A stretch of 37,304 nucleotides of DNA, from assembly GCA_902806415.1 (NCBI GenBank), contig CADCWN010000108.1:1-37304 (forward strand), in the 5' to 3' direction. A program made the position numbers and the translations under genes. Shown piece by piece: positions 18,082-25,580 of this stretch. The DNA is from an uncultured Thermomicrobiales bacterium (GTDB lineage: Bacteria; Chloroflexota; Chloroflexia; Thermomicrobiales; CADCWN01). The notes beneath the pieces were generated by a model, which ran no database searches, was not told the DNA's origin, and saw only the letters and a list, made by a program, of their open reading frames with translations. How positions within the stretch are numbered: the stretch's first letter is position 1; each line of letters starts with the position of its first letter.

Positions 18082-18888
18082 TTACCCGGAGAAGCCGCGC
18101 CCGCCGCGATCGCCTTTGATGTAGTCGGCGGTGGTGATGGCGGGCAGCAGCAGGCCACCATCGACGAAGAGGGTCTGCCCGTTCATATAGGATGCCTCGT
18201 TCGTCGCCAGGAAAACGGCGACCTCGGCAATCTCGGACGGCTTCGCGGTTCGCTGCGCCACGATCCACGGTGCCGCGCCCCCATCCGTCTCGTCGTAGCG
18301 CGCCCGCTCCTCCTCCGTCTCCGCGATGTTGATGTAGCCGGGCGCGATGCAGTTCGCGCGGATCCCCAGGTGCGCCCACTCGACGGCCATGCTCTTCGTC
18401 AAGCGGTTCAGCGCGGCCTTCGCGACACCATAGGCGGTGTCGTTCGCCCAGACGCGGTCGGAATGGACGGAGGAGATATTGATGATCGCGCCACCACCAT
18501 GCGCCCCCATCTGCCGCGCCGCGCGCTGCCCCAGGAGGAACGGCGCGGTCACGCACAGATCGAGCGTGTAGCGCCAGTCATCCAGCGTCAGCTCGAGGAG
18601 CGCGTCGTTACGACCGCCGCCGGCGTTATTCACCAGGAGATCCAGCCCGCCGAGCGCCCGGATCGTCTCGTCCACGACGCCAGCATCCAGCTCGGTCATC
18701 TCGGCGTGCAGGATGAGCGAGTGCCTGCCCAGCCCCTCGATCGCGCGCGCAACATCGCGCGCGCCGTCCTCCCGCCCGCGATAGGTGATCGCCACGTCGG
18801 CCCCCTCGCGGGCGTAGGCGAGGGCGATCGCCTTGCCGATACCGTGACTCGCGCCGGTAACCAGCGCGATCTTCCCTGCGAGTCGCAT
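18082..18888 (-). CDS. Classical short-chain dehydrogenase/reductase
   Basis: A 268-residue SDR. It has the cofactor loop TGASHGIG (11-18), NNAG (87-90), catalytic Ser140 in INISS, and the Tyr153-x3-Lys157 pair in YGVAK. The C-terminal ASYMNGQTLFVDGG is the usual FabG/glucose 1-dehydrogenase-like signature. The ITYRGR segment after strand 2 slightly favours NADP(H). ATG 18888 is preferred to the open upstream codons because GGGGGGAAGA directly precedes it and the family starts here. It follows the lactonase by 84 bases on the same strand; an aldose dehydrogenase followed by a lactonase would make a plausible sugar-oxidation pair, but this is inference. Confidence 0.88.
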   Translation of the reverse strand: MRLAGKIALVTGASHGIGKAIALAYAREGADVAITYRGREDGARDVARAIEGLGRHSLILHAEMTELDAGVVDETIRALGGLDLLVNNAGGGRNDALLELTLDDWRYTLDLCVTAPFLLGQRAARQMGAHGGGAIINISSVHSDRVWANDTAYGVAKAALNRLTKSMAVEWAHLGIRANCIAPGYINIAETEEERARYDETDGGAAPWIVAQRTAKPSEIAEVAVFLATNEASYMNGQTLFVDGGLLLPAITTADYIKGDRGGRGFSG

Positions 18889-18972
18889 TCTTCCCCCCAA
18901 CAACACCTACAACGACGCGGCGGTCCATGGCACGCCCGCCTGCCCCCCGGAGAACGCCGCCCTGACAGGCGC

Positions 18973-20136
18973 TCAGGCGAGCGAGCTACCCCCAGCCGCG
19001 AACATGATACACGTCGGGGCCGGGACGTGCGCCCGCTGCGGCGTCGGGGCCAGCAGGCCGGTCTCCTGATCGATCCGGAAGCAGACGATGCTCGCGCTAT
19101 TCTGGTTCGCGGCGTAGAGGAACCGGCCCGCCGGATCGATCGCGAAGTTGCGCGGAGTCTGACCCTGCGTCGGCTCGTTCGCGACCAGCGTGACCTCGCC
19201 GGTATCCGGTGCGATCCGGAAGATGGCGATACTGTCATGCCCGCGATTCGACACGTAGACGAAGCGCCCGTTCGGGTGCGCCGCGATCTGCGCGGTCGAG
19301 AATTGCGCGGCGGATGGTCGCCCGCCGACATCCGGGGTCAACGTCGAGGCGCGCTGGCGCTGGGCGAGCGTCCCCCGCTCGGCATCGTAATCGAAGACCG
19401 AGAGGGTCAGATCGGCCTCGCCGTTGGCGTAGAGGGTCCGCCCGCTCGGGTGGAACGCGAGATGCCGCGGGCTCCCACCCGGATGGGTCTCGCCCCACGG
19501 CGGGTGGTGCGGCACGAGGCGACCCGACGCCGTGTCGAGGCGATAGAGCGAGATCCGGTCGGTGCCGGTATCGGTCGCGAGGATGAAGCCCCCCGCCGGA
19601 TCCGGGGCGATGAAATGGGCGTGCGGGCGGCGCGCTCCGGCGGGGTCCAGCGATTCGTCCTGCAGGATATCGGTCGCCGGGGCCAACCGCCCGTCCTCGG
19701 CGATCGGCAGGACCGCGACGCGCGCATCCTCGTGGTTCGCGACAAATAGGAACTTGCCATCCGGCGAGACGGACAAGTGGCACGGATTACTCCCCCCGCT
19801 CGGCACCCGGCTCAGGAAGCGGGGGGATTGCGTACGCTCACCGAGTGCGAAGGACGAGACCGCGCCCATCCCCACCCCATCGGACTCGCGTGCCTCGTTC
19901 ACTGCGAAGAGGAACCGCCCGCGCGGATCGAGCGCGAGGAATGAGGGATTGAGGATGTCGGCGACCGTATGGAGCAGCGTTAATGCACCGTTGGAGGAAT
20001 CCTGCTCCAAGACATAGATCCCCTCGGAGCCGGTCGGACCGGTCATCCCCATGACCGGCCTCGCCGCCGTCACCGCATATCCGGCTTGCGGGCTCGGATC
20101 CGTATAGCTGCCGACGTAGACGAGTTGTGGCGGCAT
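18973..20136 (-). CDS. Lactonase family protein (seven-bladed beta-propeller, YbhE/Pgl type)
   Basis: A 387-residue protein built of repeats ending in phrases such as FLALDPRGRFLFAVNEA, HLSVSPDGKFLFVANHED, HLAFHPSGRTLYANGE, AHPNGRFVYVSNRGHDS and FAIDPAGRFLYAANQNS. These are the blades of the lactonase propeller family, which includes E. coli 6-phosphogluconolactonase (YbhE/Pgl) and muconate-lactonizing-enzyme relatives. The likely role is hydrolysis of a sugar lactone; the substrate is not certain. No signal peptide is seen. The start is strong: GGGAGGAG precedes ATG 20136. It lies upstream of the SDR gene on the same strand. Confidence 0.88.
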   Translation of the reverse strand: MPPQLVYVGSYTDPSPQAGYAVTAARPVMGMTGPTGSEGIYVLEQDSSNGALTLLHTVADILNPSFLALDPRGRFLFAVNEARESDGVGMGAVSSFALGERTQSPRFLSRVPSGGSNPCHLSVSPDGKFLFVANHEDARVAVLPIAEDGRLAPATDILQDESLDPAGARRPHAHFIAPDPAGGFILATDTGTDRISLYRLDTASGRLVPHHPPWGETHPGGSPRHLAFHPSGRTLYANGEADLTLSVFDYDAERGTLAQRQRASTLTPDVGGRPSAAQFSTAQIAAHPNGRFVYVSNRGHDSIAIFRIAPDTGEVTLVANEPTQGQTPRNFAIDPAGRFLYAANQNSASIVCFRIDQETGLLAPTPQRAHVPAPTCIMFAAGGSSLA

Positions 20137-20148
20137 CGCTCCTCCCTT

Positions 20149-20168
20149 TTATATCGACTTATATCGGC
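20149..20168 (-). promoter_or_regulatory. Tandem 10-bp repeat in the lactonase leader
   Basis: Two head-to-tail copies of TTATATCGRC (20149-20158 and 20159-20168), spaced exactly one DNA helical turn. On the minus strand each contains GATATAA, so the distal copy could supply a -10 box or both could form a repressor operator just before the lactonase ribosome binding site. The rest of 20147-20395 has no other recognisable gene. Confidence 0.35.
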
Positions 20169-20329
20169 ATCGCGCGGGGGGATACGTCGCCACGACCGCT
20201 GGCGCGATGATTTCCGAGTGCGACGATTCTGGAGTGACCCCGGTGTTAAGCGTTGCAGATTATGCTAGCGCAATGTTATGCCATGTCAACCCACCCCCGT
20301 GCCTATCGTGGGGCAATAGCTTGCGGGCA

Positions 20330-20338
20330 TGGTATGGT
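20330..20338 (+). promoter_or_regulatory. Possible extended -10 promoter of the nuo cluster
   Basis: TGG followed by TATGGT, about 58 bases upstream of the small membrane protein gene that precedes nuoA. It matches the TGGTA style of other predicted promoters here but lacks a -35. A second candidate, TATGCT near 20263, is also possible. Confidence 0.3.
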
Positions 20339-20395
20339 ATCGGGTATGCGCGATGGGCTCAGGTCACGATGAGTTCGCGGGAGGGTCGAAGAGGA

Positions 20396-20614
20396 ATGTC
20401 CGAGCGGACACGGATCATCGCTTGGTGGGGATATGTCCTGTGCGTCGTCGCGATCTTCGAGATTGTCTTTCAGGTCAAGGGCTTCGCACCCGCCGTCGGC
20501 GCGGCGCTCCTGAGCATTGTCGTTCTCGGCACGGGGCTGAAACTGGTCGTCGGTCGGCTCGCCCGTCGGCCCCGGCGATCGTCGGGGGAGCAGATCGCCG
20601 ATCGCGCCGGTTGA
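20396..20614 (+). CDS. Small two-helix membrane protein upstream of nuoA
   Basis: A 72-residue protein starting MSERTRIIAWWGYVLCVVAI. It has two hydrophobic segments (about 7-27 and 33-52) joined by FQVKGFAP and a positively charged, Arg-rich C-terminus (RLARRPRRSSG), which by the positive-inside rule would be cytoplasmic. I do not recognise the family. ATG 20396 has GAGGA immediately before it and GGGAGGG slightly farther away; ATG 20369 is an alternative start. It lies 101 bases before nuoA on the same strand and may be the first gene of the complex I transcript; no function can be assigned. Confidence 0.55.
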   Translation: MSERTRIIAWWGYVLCVVAIFEIVFQVKGFAPAVGAALLSIVVLGTGLKLVVGRLARRPRRSSGEQIADRAG

Positions 20615-20715
20615 CGCCCTCGCCGGAATTGTTGATAATTTCACAATCGCCGGGAATGGCGTTGAGGCGGCTTCGGGTCGGCGCGCGGGTGGCGGGATAG
20701 GGTTAGGGGGCGGCG

Positions 20716-21072
20716 ATGCTGGAGAGTTACGGGCCGGTATTAATCCTGATCCTCCTCTCCTCGGCGCTCGCGGCGCTCGTCCTGGGCCTCTCCTCAATTA
20801 TGGGGCCGCGCGGCCTCGGGCGCGGCGCGCGGGACACCTATGAGAGCGGGATCATCCCGACCACATCTGCCCGCCAGCGTTTCCCGGTCCGCTTCGCCCT
20901 CTTGGCGATGCTCTTCCTCGTCTTCGATATCGAGGTGATCTTCTTCTATCCCTGGGCGGTCATCTTCCGCCGCCTCGGGCTCTATGGGCTGATCGAGATG
21001 CTGCTCTTCATCGGGCTGCTCTTCGTCGGCTATATCTACGCCTTCAAGAAAGGGGCGCTCAATTGGGAGTAG
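20716..21072 (+). CDS. nuoA: NADH-quinone oxidoreductase subunit A
   Basis: A 118-residue protein with three membrane helices. The loop between helices 1 and 2 has the conserved [19 protein letters not shown], and helix 2 carries [17 protein letters not shown] with its conserved Asp-Glu pair, both hallmarks of NuoA/ND3. It sits at the base of the membrane arm near the quinone cavity. GGGGG precedes the ATG by 5 bases. Its last codons overlap the nuoB start. Confidence 0.95.
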   Translation: MLESYGPVLILILLSSALAALVLGLSSIMGPRGLGRGARDTYESGIIPTTSARQRFPVRFALLAMLFLVFDIEVIFFYPWAVIFRRLGLYGLIEMLLFIGLLFVGYIYAFKKGALNWE

Positions 21073-21596
21073 AAGCGACGCTCGCCAAATCCGGCGTCCC
21101 CGGGGTCCTGCTCGGGAAGCTGGCTGATTGGGGTCGGGCCAATTCCCTCTGGCCGATGACCTTCGGCCTCGCCTGCTGCGCGATCGAGATGATGGCGACG
21201 ACCGGCTCGCGCCTCGACCTCTCCCGCTTTGGCTCGGAGGTCTTCCGCGCCACGCCGCGCCAGGCCGACTTGATCATCGTCTCGGGGCGCGTCTCGCAGA
21301 AGATGGCGCCGGTCGTCCGCCAACTCTACGATCAGATGCCCGCCCCCAAGTGGGTGATCGCGATGGGCGACTGCGCCTCCTGTGGAGGCATCTTCAACAA
21401 CTACGCAATCGTCAATGGTGTGGACAAGATCGTGCCGGTCGATGTCTACATCCCCGGCTGCCCGCCGCGCCCGGAGGCGCTGATCGACGGCATCCTGAAG
21501 CTCCAGGCCAAGATCGCGAACGAGAAGTGGGGGGATCATGACCGCGCAGACGGGGCCGACGACGTCGCCGGACGCGACACCACCGCCCGCCGCTGA
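21063..21596 (+). CDS. nuoB: NADH-quinone oxidoreductase subunit B
   Basis: NuoB holds the terminal 4Fe-4S cluster N2 that passes electrons to quinone. The 177-residue protein has the tandem Cys pair in [19 protein letters not shown], and the last Cys in [10 protein letters not shown]. The start appears to be TTG 21063, inside the end of nuoA, with AAAGGGG about 7 bases before it; no ATG or GTG fits upstream of the conserved core. The last 20 residues are hydrophilic, extend past the usual end and overlap the start of nuoC by 59 bases. Confidence 0.93.
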   Translation: MGVEATLAKSGVPGVLLGKLADWGRANSLWPMTFGLACCAIEMMATTGSRLDLSRFGSEVFRATPRQADLIIVSGRVSQKMAPVVRQLYDQMPAPKWVIAMGDCASCGGIFNNYAIVNGVDKIVPVDVYIPGCPPRPEALIDGILKLQAKIANEKWGDHDRADGADDVAGRDTTARR

Positions 21597-22194
21597 TCCC
21601 TACGCCGCCTCGGAGGTGCACGCCGCTGTCCACGCGGCGGCACAGGAATTGGTGTCGGCGACCTTCGGCGAAGCATTACTGGAAGTGCAGACCTTCCGTG
21701 GCGAGACGACGCTGGTCGTCGCGCGCGAGCGAATCCGCGAGATTCTGACGATCTTGCGCCAGGACGAGCGGACGCGCTTCGACCGCATCTCCAACCTCAC
21801 CGCGGTCGATTATCTCGACCTGGGGCGCGAACCACGCTTCGCGGTGGTCTACCATCTGATGAGCCGCACCAATCTGGCGCGCTTACGCCTGCGCGCCCCG
21901 GTGCCGGAAGATGACCCGTGGACCGATTCGGTCACCGACCTCTTCCCGAGTGTCAACTGGCCCGAGCGCGAGGTTTTCGATCTCTTCGGGATCGCGTTCC
22001 GGGGACACCCGAACCCGACGCGGATCCTCCTGCCGGACGACTGGGACGGCCACCCGCTCCGCAAGGACTACCCGATCGGTGCGGAGGAGATCGAGTTCTC
22101 CTTTAATCGCGAGGTGGTCGAGGCCGACCGGGCCAAGACGACCGGCGAGCGCGAAGAACGCTACAGCCCCCATCGGCCGGTCAACAATTTCTGA
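21538..22194 (+). CDS. nuoC: NADH-quinone oxidoreductase subunit C
   Basis: A 218-residue protein of the 30-kDa subunit family. Signature regions are [19 protein letters not shown] and the C-terminal [17 protein letters not shown] followed by [23 protein letters not shown]. It forms part of the hydrophilic connecting module with NuoD, to which it is fused in E. coli but not here. The first 25 residues are a Pro/Ala-rich extension. ATG 21538 has GGGGGG directly upstream and overlaps nuoB. Confidence 0.95.
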   Translation: MTAQTGPTTSPDATPPPAADPYAASEVHAAVHAAAQELVSATFGEALLEVQTFRGETTLVVARERIREILTILRQDERTRFDRISNLTAVDYLDLGREPRFAVVYHLMSRTNLARLRLRAPVPEDDPWTDSVTDLFPSVNWPEREVFDLFGIAFRGHPNPTRILLPDDWDGHPLRKDYPIGAEEIEFSFNREVVEADRAKTTGEREERYSPHRPVNNF

Positions 22195-22220
22195 GCGCCG
22201 CGCGGCGAACGGAGTGAGGG

Positions 22221-23444
22221 ATGGCGATCGCACCGCCCCGTGGCGACACGGCGGCAAACGGGACGCAGGTGATTCTCTCTGGCGACTCCATGACGATCAA
22301 CATGGGGCCGCAGCACCCGAGCACGCATGGCGTCCTCCGCCTCGTTCTCGATCTCGAGGGCGAGACGGTCACGCGCTGCGAGCCGGTGATCGGCTATCTG
22401 CACACCGGTTTCGAGAAGACATACGAGGAGAAGACCTATCTGCAGGGGGTGGTCCTGACCGACAGGATGGACTATCTGGCCCCCCTCTCGAACAACCTCG
22501 GATACGCGCTGGCGATCGAGAGGTTGCTGGGGATCGAGGCGCCGCCGCGCGCCACCGTCATCCGTGTGCTGCTGGCGGAGCTGACGCGGATTAACAATCA
22601 CCTCGTCTGGCTGGGGACGCAGGCGCTGGATCTCGGCGCGATGAGCGCCTTCTTCTATTGCTTCCGGGAGCGCGAGGTGCTGCTCGATCTCTTCGAGATG
22701 ATGAGCGGCGCGCGCCTGATGACGAGCTTCATCCGCCCCGGTGGCCTGATGGCCGATCTGCCGGACGGCTGGATCGAGCGTGCCGAGTCGTTCCTGCGCG
22801 AGTTCCCGGGCCACATTGTCGAGTACGAGTCCCTGCTGACCGAGAACGAAATCTTCAAGGAGCGGACGATCGGGATCGGTATCCTCTCGCCGGAGCAGGC
22901 CCAGGCGCTCGATCTGACCGGGCCGAGCCTGCGCGCCTGCGGTATCCCCTGGGATCTCCGCAAGCTCGCGCCGTACTGCGGCTACGAGACCTATGACTTC
23001 GCGGTGCCGACCCTCACCGGCGGCGATGTCTACGACCGCTACCTCATCCGCATGGCGGAGATGCGCGAGAGCACGAAGATCGCCCTCCAGGCGATCGATC
23101 GCCTGCCGACCGGCCCGGTGATGACCGCCGACCGCAAGATCGCCATCCCGCCCCGCGCCGAACTGGCGACGAGCATGGAGGCGCTGATCCACCACTTCAA
23201 GCTCGTTAGCGAGGGGTTCAAGCCGCCGGAAGGCGAGGTCTACACCTGCATCGAGTCGCCGAAGGGCGAGATCGGCTTCTATCTGGTCAGCGACGGGACC
23301 GGCAAGCCGTACCGCTGCCACGTCCGCGCCCCATCGTTCATCAATCTCCAATCCCTGCCGCCGATGTCGGTCGGCGGCCTCGTGGCCGACCTCGTCGCGA
23401 TCATCGGCAGCATCGACCCGGTCCTCGGCGAAGTAGATCGGTAG
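22221..23444 (+). CDS. nuoD: NADH-quinone oxidoreductase subunit D
   Basis: The 407-residue 49-kDa subunit, which shapes the quinone-binding pocket with NuoB and is related to [NiFe] hydrogenase large subunits without the metal-binding cysteines. It shows MTINMGPQHPSTHGVLR with the His that contacts quinone, EPVIGYLHTGFEKT, and RAPSFINLQSLPPMSVGG near the C-terminus. GAGTGAGGG precedes the ATG. It is followed by a heptamer-repeat spacer before nuoE. Confidence 0.96.
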   Translation: MAIAPPRGDTAANGTQVILSGDSMTINMGPQHPSTHGVLRLVLDLEGETVTRCEPVIGYLHTGFEKTYEEKTYLQGVVLTDRMDYLAPLSNNLGYALAIERLLGIEAPPRATVIRVLLAELTRINNHLVWLGTQALDLGAMSAFFYCFREREVLLDLFEMMSGARLMTSFIRPGGLMADLPDGWIERAESFLREFPGHIVEYESLLTENEIFKERTIGIGILSPEQAQALDLTGPSLRACGIPWDLRKLAPYCGYETYDFAVPTLTGGDVYDRYLIRMAEMRESTKIALQAIDRLPTGPVMTADRKIAIPPRAELATSMEALIHHFKLVSEGFKPPEGEVYTCIESPKGEIGFYLVSDGTGKPYRCHVRAPSFINLQSLPPMSVGGLVADLVAIIGSIDPVLGEVDR

Positions 23445-23447
23445 CGT

Positions 23448-23538
23448 AGTGCCGAATGCCGGGTGCCGAGTCGTCCATGCTGATACCACTGCATTGGTTA
23501 TCCGCCTATTCACTCGGCACTCGGCACTCGGCACTCGG
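23448..23538. repeat. Inverted heptamer array, flavour A (nuoD/nuoE gap)
   Basis: The left arm has three GCCGRRT-type 7-mers (23451-23471); the right arm has ACTCGGC three times and then ACTCGGA (23512-23539). The arms are reverse complements and can fold into a long hairpin with a 40-base loop. The last 7-mer contributes GGA to GGAG (23537-23540), the nuoE ribosome binding site. A second copy of this flavour lies in the nuoJ/nuoK gap. Confidence 0.85.
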
Positions 23539-23545
23539 AGAGAAT

Positions 23546-24139
23546 ATGGCACTCGCACCGGAGACTATCGCGGAGATCGAGCGGATCCGCGCCGCGCTGC
23601 CCGAGGCGCGCTCGGCGCTCCTGCCGTCGCTGAAGGCGGCACAGGGCGAGCGCGGCTGGTTGCCGCAGGAGACGATTAAGGAAGTCGCCGAGATGCTGGG
23701 ACTCGACCCCAACCCGGCGTATATGCTCGCGACCTTCTACACGATGCTGCACACCGAACCGGTCGGACACTATGTCCTCGAAGTCTGCCGCAGCCTCCCC
23801 TGCTATCTGCGCGGTTCCGATGGGGTGACCGAGGCGTTGCGCGCCGAGTTGCAGCCGGACGAGCATGGCAACAGCGCCGATGGCCTCTTCTCGCTGAAGA
23901 TCGGCGAGTGCCTGGGCGACTGCCCGCACGCGCCGATGATGCGCGTCAACGACGATTTCGTCGGGCCGCTCGACGCGGCGACGATCCCCGAGACGCTGGC
24001 GATCCTGCGGCGGCGCGCGGAGGGCGGCCGCGTGCGGGGGCTGATGGCCGATCCGGCCGCCGGTCCGGCGCCGAACGAGGGGCCGCTGACCTTCTCGAAT
24101 GCGATCCAGTCCCTGCCCCTGACCCGAGTGCGAGACTAA
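23546..24139 (+). CDS. nuoE: NADH-quinone oxidoreductase subunit E
   Basis: A 197-residue thioredoxin-fold subunit holding the 2Fe-2S cluster N1a in the NADH module. The ligands are in CRSLPC and CLGDC (GECLGDCPHAPMM), and the helical N-terminal domain includes QGERGWLPQETI. Upstream in-frame starts lie in the repeat array and are rejected; ATG 23546 has GGAG 5 bases before it. A C-terminal extension of about 25 residues (after RGLMADPA) goes beyond the usual fold. Confidence 0.94.
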   Translation: MALAPETIAEIERIRAALPEARSALLPSLKAAQGERGWLPQETIKEVAEMLGLDPNPAYMLATFYTMLHTEPVGHYVLEVCRSLPCYLRGSDGVTEALRAELQPDEHGNSADGLFSLKIGECLGDCPHAPMMRVNDDFVGPLDAATIPETLAILRRRAEGGRVRGLMADPAAGPAPNEGPLTFSNAIQSLPLTRVRD

Positions 24140-24149
24140 GGTGAATGAG

Positions 24150-25460
24150 ATGAGCGGCGCGATAACGTTCGAGCAACTGATGCCGGCCGGCCCCAACCTG
24201 ACCGAGCATCGCCATGTGCCGAACATGGTCGATCTCGAGGTGGCACGATCGCGCGGGGCCTACGAGGGGCTGGCGAAAGCCCTGGCCGAGTACACCCCCG
24301 AGCAGGTGACCGGCGTGGTGATGGACGCGACGGTCCTCGGTCGCGGTGGCGCGGGCTTCCCGGCCGGTCGCAAGTGGTCGTTCATCCCGAAGGGGCCGGG
24401 GCAGAAATACCTGACGGTCAACGCCGACGAGAGCGAGCCGGGGACGTTCAGCAACCGCGAACTGATGGAGACGACGCCCCACCTGCTGATCGAGGGGATC
24501 GCGCTCTGCTGTTACGCGGTCGGGGCGTCGCGCGCGTTTATCTACATTCGCGGCGAGTACATCCACGCCGCGAATCAGCTCAACCGCGCGATCGACGCTG
24601 CCAGGGCGGCGAATCTGCTGGGCGACAAGATCCTCGGCTCCGACTTTAATTTGGAAGTCTTCGTCTTCCAGGGTGCCGGTGCCTACATCTGCGGCGAGGA
24701 AACGGCGCTGCTCGAATCGATCGAGGGCAACCGCCCGATGCCGCGCTCGCGCCCCCCCTTCCCCGCCGTCGCCGGGCTCTACGGCAAGCCGACGGTGATC
24801 AACAATGTCGAGACGATCGCGAATATCCCGGCGATCATCCGCAACGGGGCGGACTGGTACAAGGCGTTCGGCACGCCGACGAGCCCCGGCACGAAGGTCT
24901 ACTCGCTCAGCGGCCATGTGCGGCGTCCGGGGAACTACGAGCTCAACCTCGGCATCAGCCTGCGCGACCTGATCTACGAGTACGGCCAGGGCGTCCCCGG
25001 CGACCGCGCGGTCAAGGTAGTCCTGCCGAGTGGCGCGGCGGCCCCGTGGATCCCCGCCGACGCGCTCGACACGCCGATGGATTATGATAACCCGCGCAAA
25101 CTGGGGACGATCCTCGGCTCGGCCTCGGTGATCGTGATGGACGAGACGGTCTCGATCCCGCACGCGACGCTGCGCCTGATCGAGTTCTTCAATCACGAGT
25201 CGTGCGGCAAATGCACCCCCTGCCGCGAGGGAACGCTGTGGCTGGTCAAGGCGCTGCAGCGGATCTGCGCCGGCGAGGGCGTCCCCGAAGATTTGCAACT
25301 GCTCCTCAACGTCTGCGACAGCATCGCGGGCAAGGTCCTCTGCGCGCTCGGCGACTTCGCGGTCAGCCCGGTGCAGAGCAGCCTCAAATATTTCCGCCAC
25401 GAATACGAGGCGATGATCCCCGGCTACCCGACCGCCGCACCGGCGCTGGCGACGGACTAG
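24150..25460 (+). CDS. nuoF: NADH-quinone oxidoreductase subunit F
   Basis: NuoF binds NADH and FMN and carries cluster N3. The 436-residue protein shows GRGGAGFPAGRKW and NADESEPGTFSNRELME for the flavin/NADH site, GAGAYICGEETALLESIEG, and the 4Fe-4S motif CGKCTPCREG with the fourth Cys in GKVLCALGDF. ATG 24150 is chosen because AAGGTG lies 6 bases before it; GTG 24141, two bases after the nuoE stop, is an alternative and adds three residues. Confidence 0.95.
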   Translation: MSGAITFEQLMPAGPNLTEHRHVPNMVDLEVARSRGAYEGLAKALAEYTPEQVTGVVMDATVLGRGGAGFPAGRKWSFIPKGPGQKYLTVNADESEPGTFSNRELMETTPHLLIEGIALCCYAVGASRAFIYIRGEYIHAANQLNRAIDAARAANLLGDKILGSDFNLEVFVFQGAGAYICGEETALLESIEGNRPMPRSRPPFPAVAGLYGKPTVINNVETIANIPAIIRNGADWYKAFGTPTSPGTKVYSLSGHVRRPGNYELNLGISLRDLIYEYGQGVPGDRAVKVVLPSGAAAPWIPADALDTPMDYDNPRKLGTILGSASVIVMDETVSIPHATLRLIEFFNHESCGKCTPCREGTLWLVKALQRICAGEGVPEDLQLLLNVCDSIAGKVLCALGDFAVSPVQSSLKYFRHEYEAMIPGYPTAAPALATD

Positions 25461-25465
25461 CAAAG

Positions 25466-25570
25466 AGTCGGTAGTCTGTCGTCCGTAGAGAGTCCGGGGC
25501 AGGCCAAGGGGCGTGGTTTCCTCGGTAGCTACTACGGACTGGACTACCGACTACCGACTACCGACTACTT
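25466..25570. repeat. Inverted heptamer array, flavour B (nuoF/nuoG gap)
   Basis: The right arm holds GACTACC three times then GACTACT (25542-25569). The left arm has AGTCGGTAGTC (25466-25476) and GTCCGTAG (25481-25488), which pair with GACTACCGACT (25542-25552) and CTACGGAC (25532-25539). The element can form a long hairpin directly upstream of the nuoG ribosome binding site. The same GTAGTC-type units occur in the nuoH/nuoI gap. Confidence 0.85.
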
Positions 25571-25580
25571 CGGAGGAACA

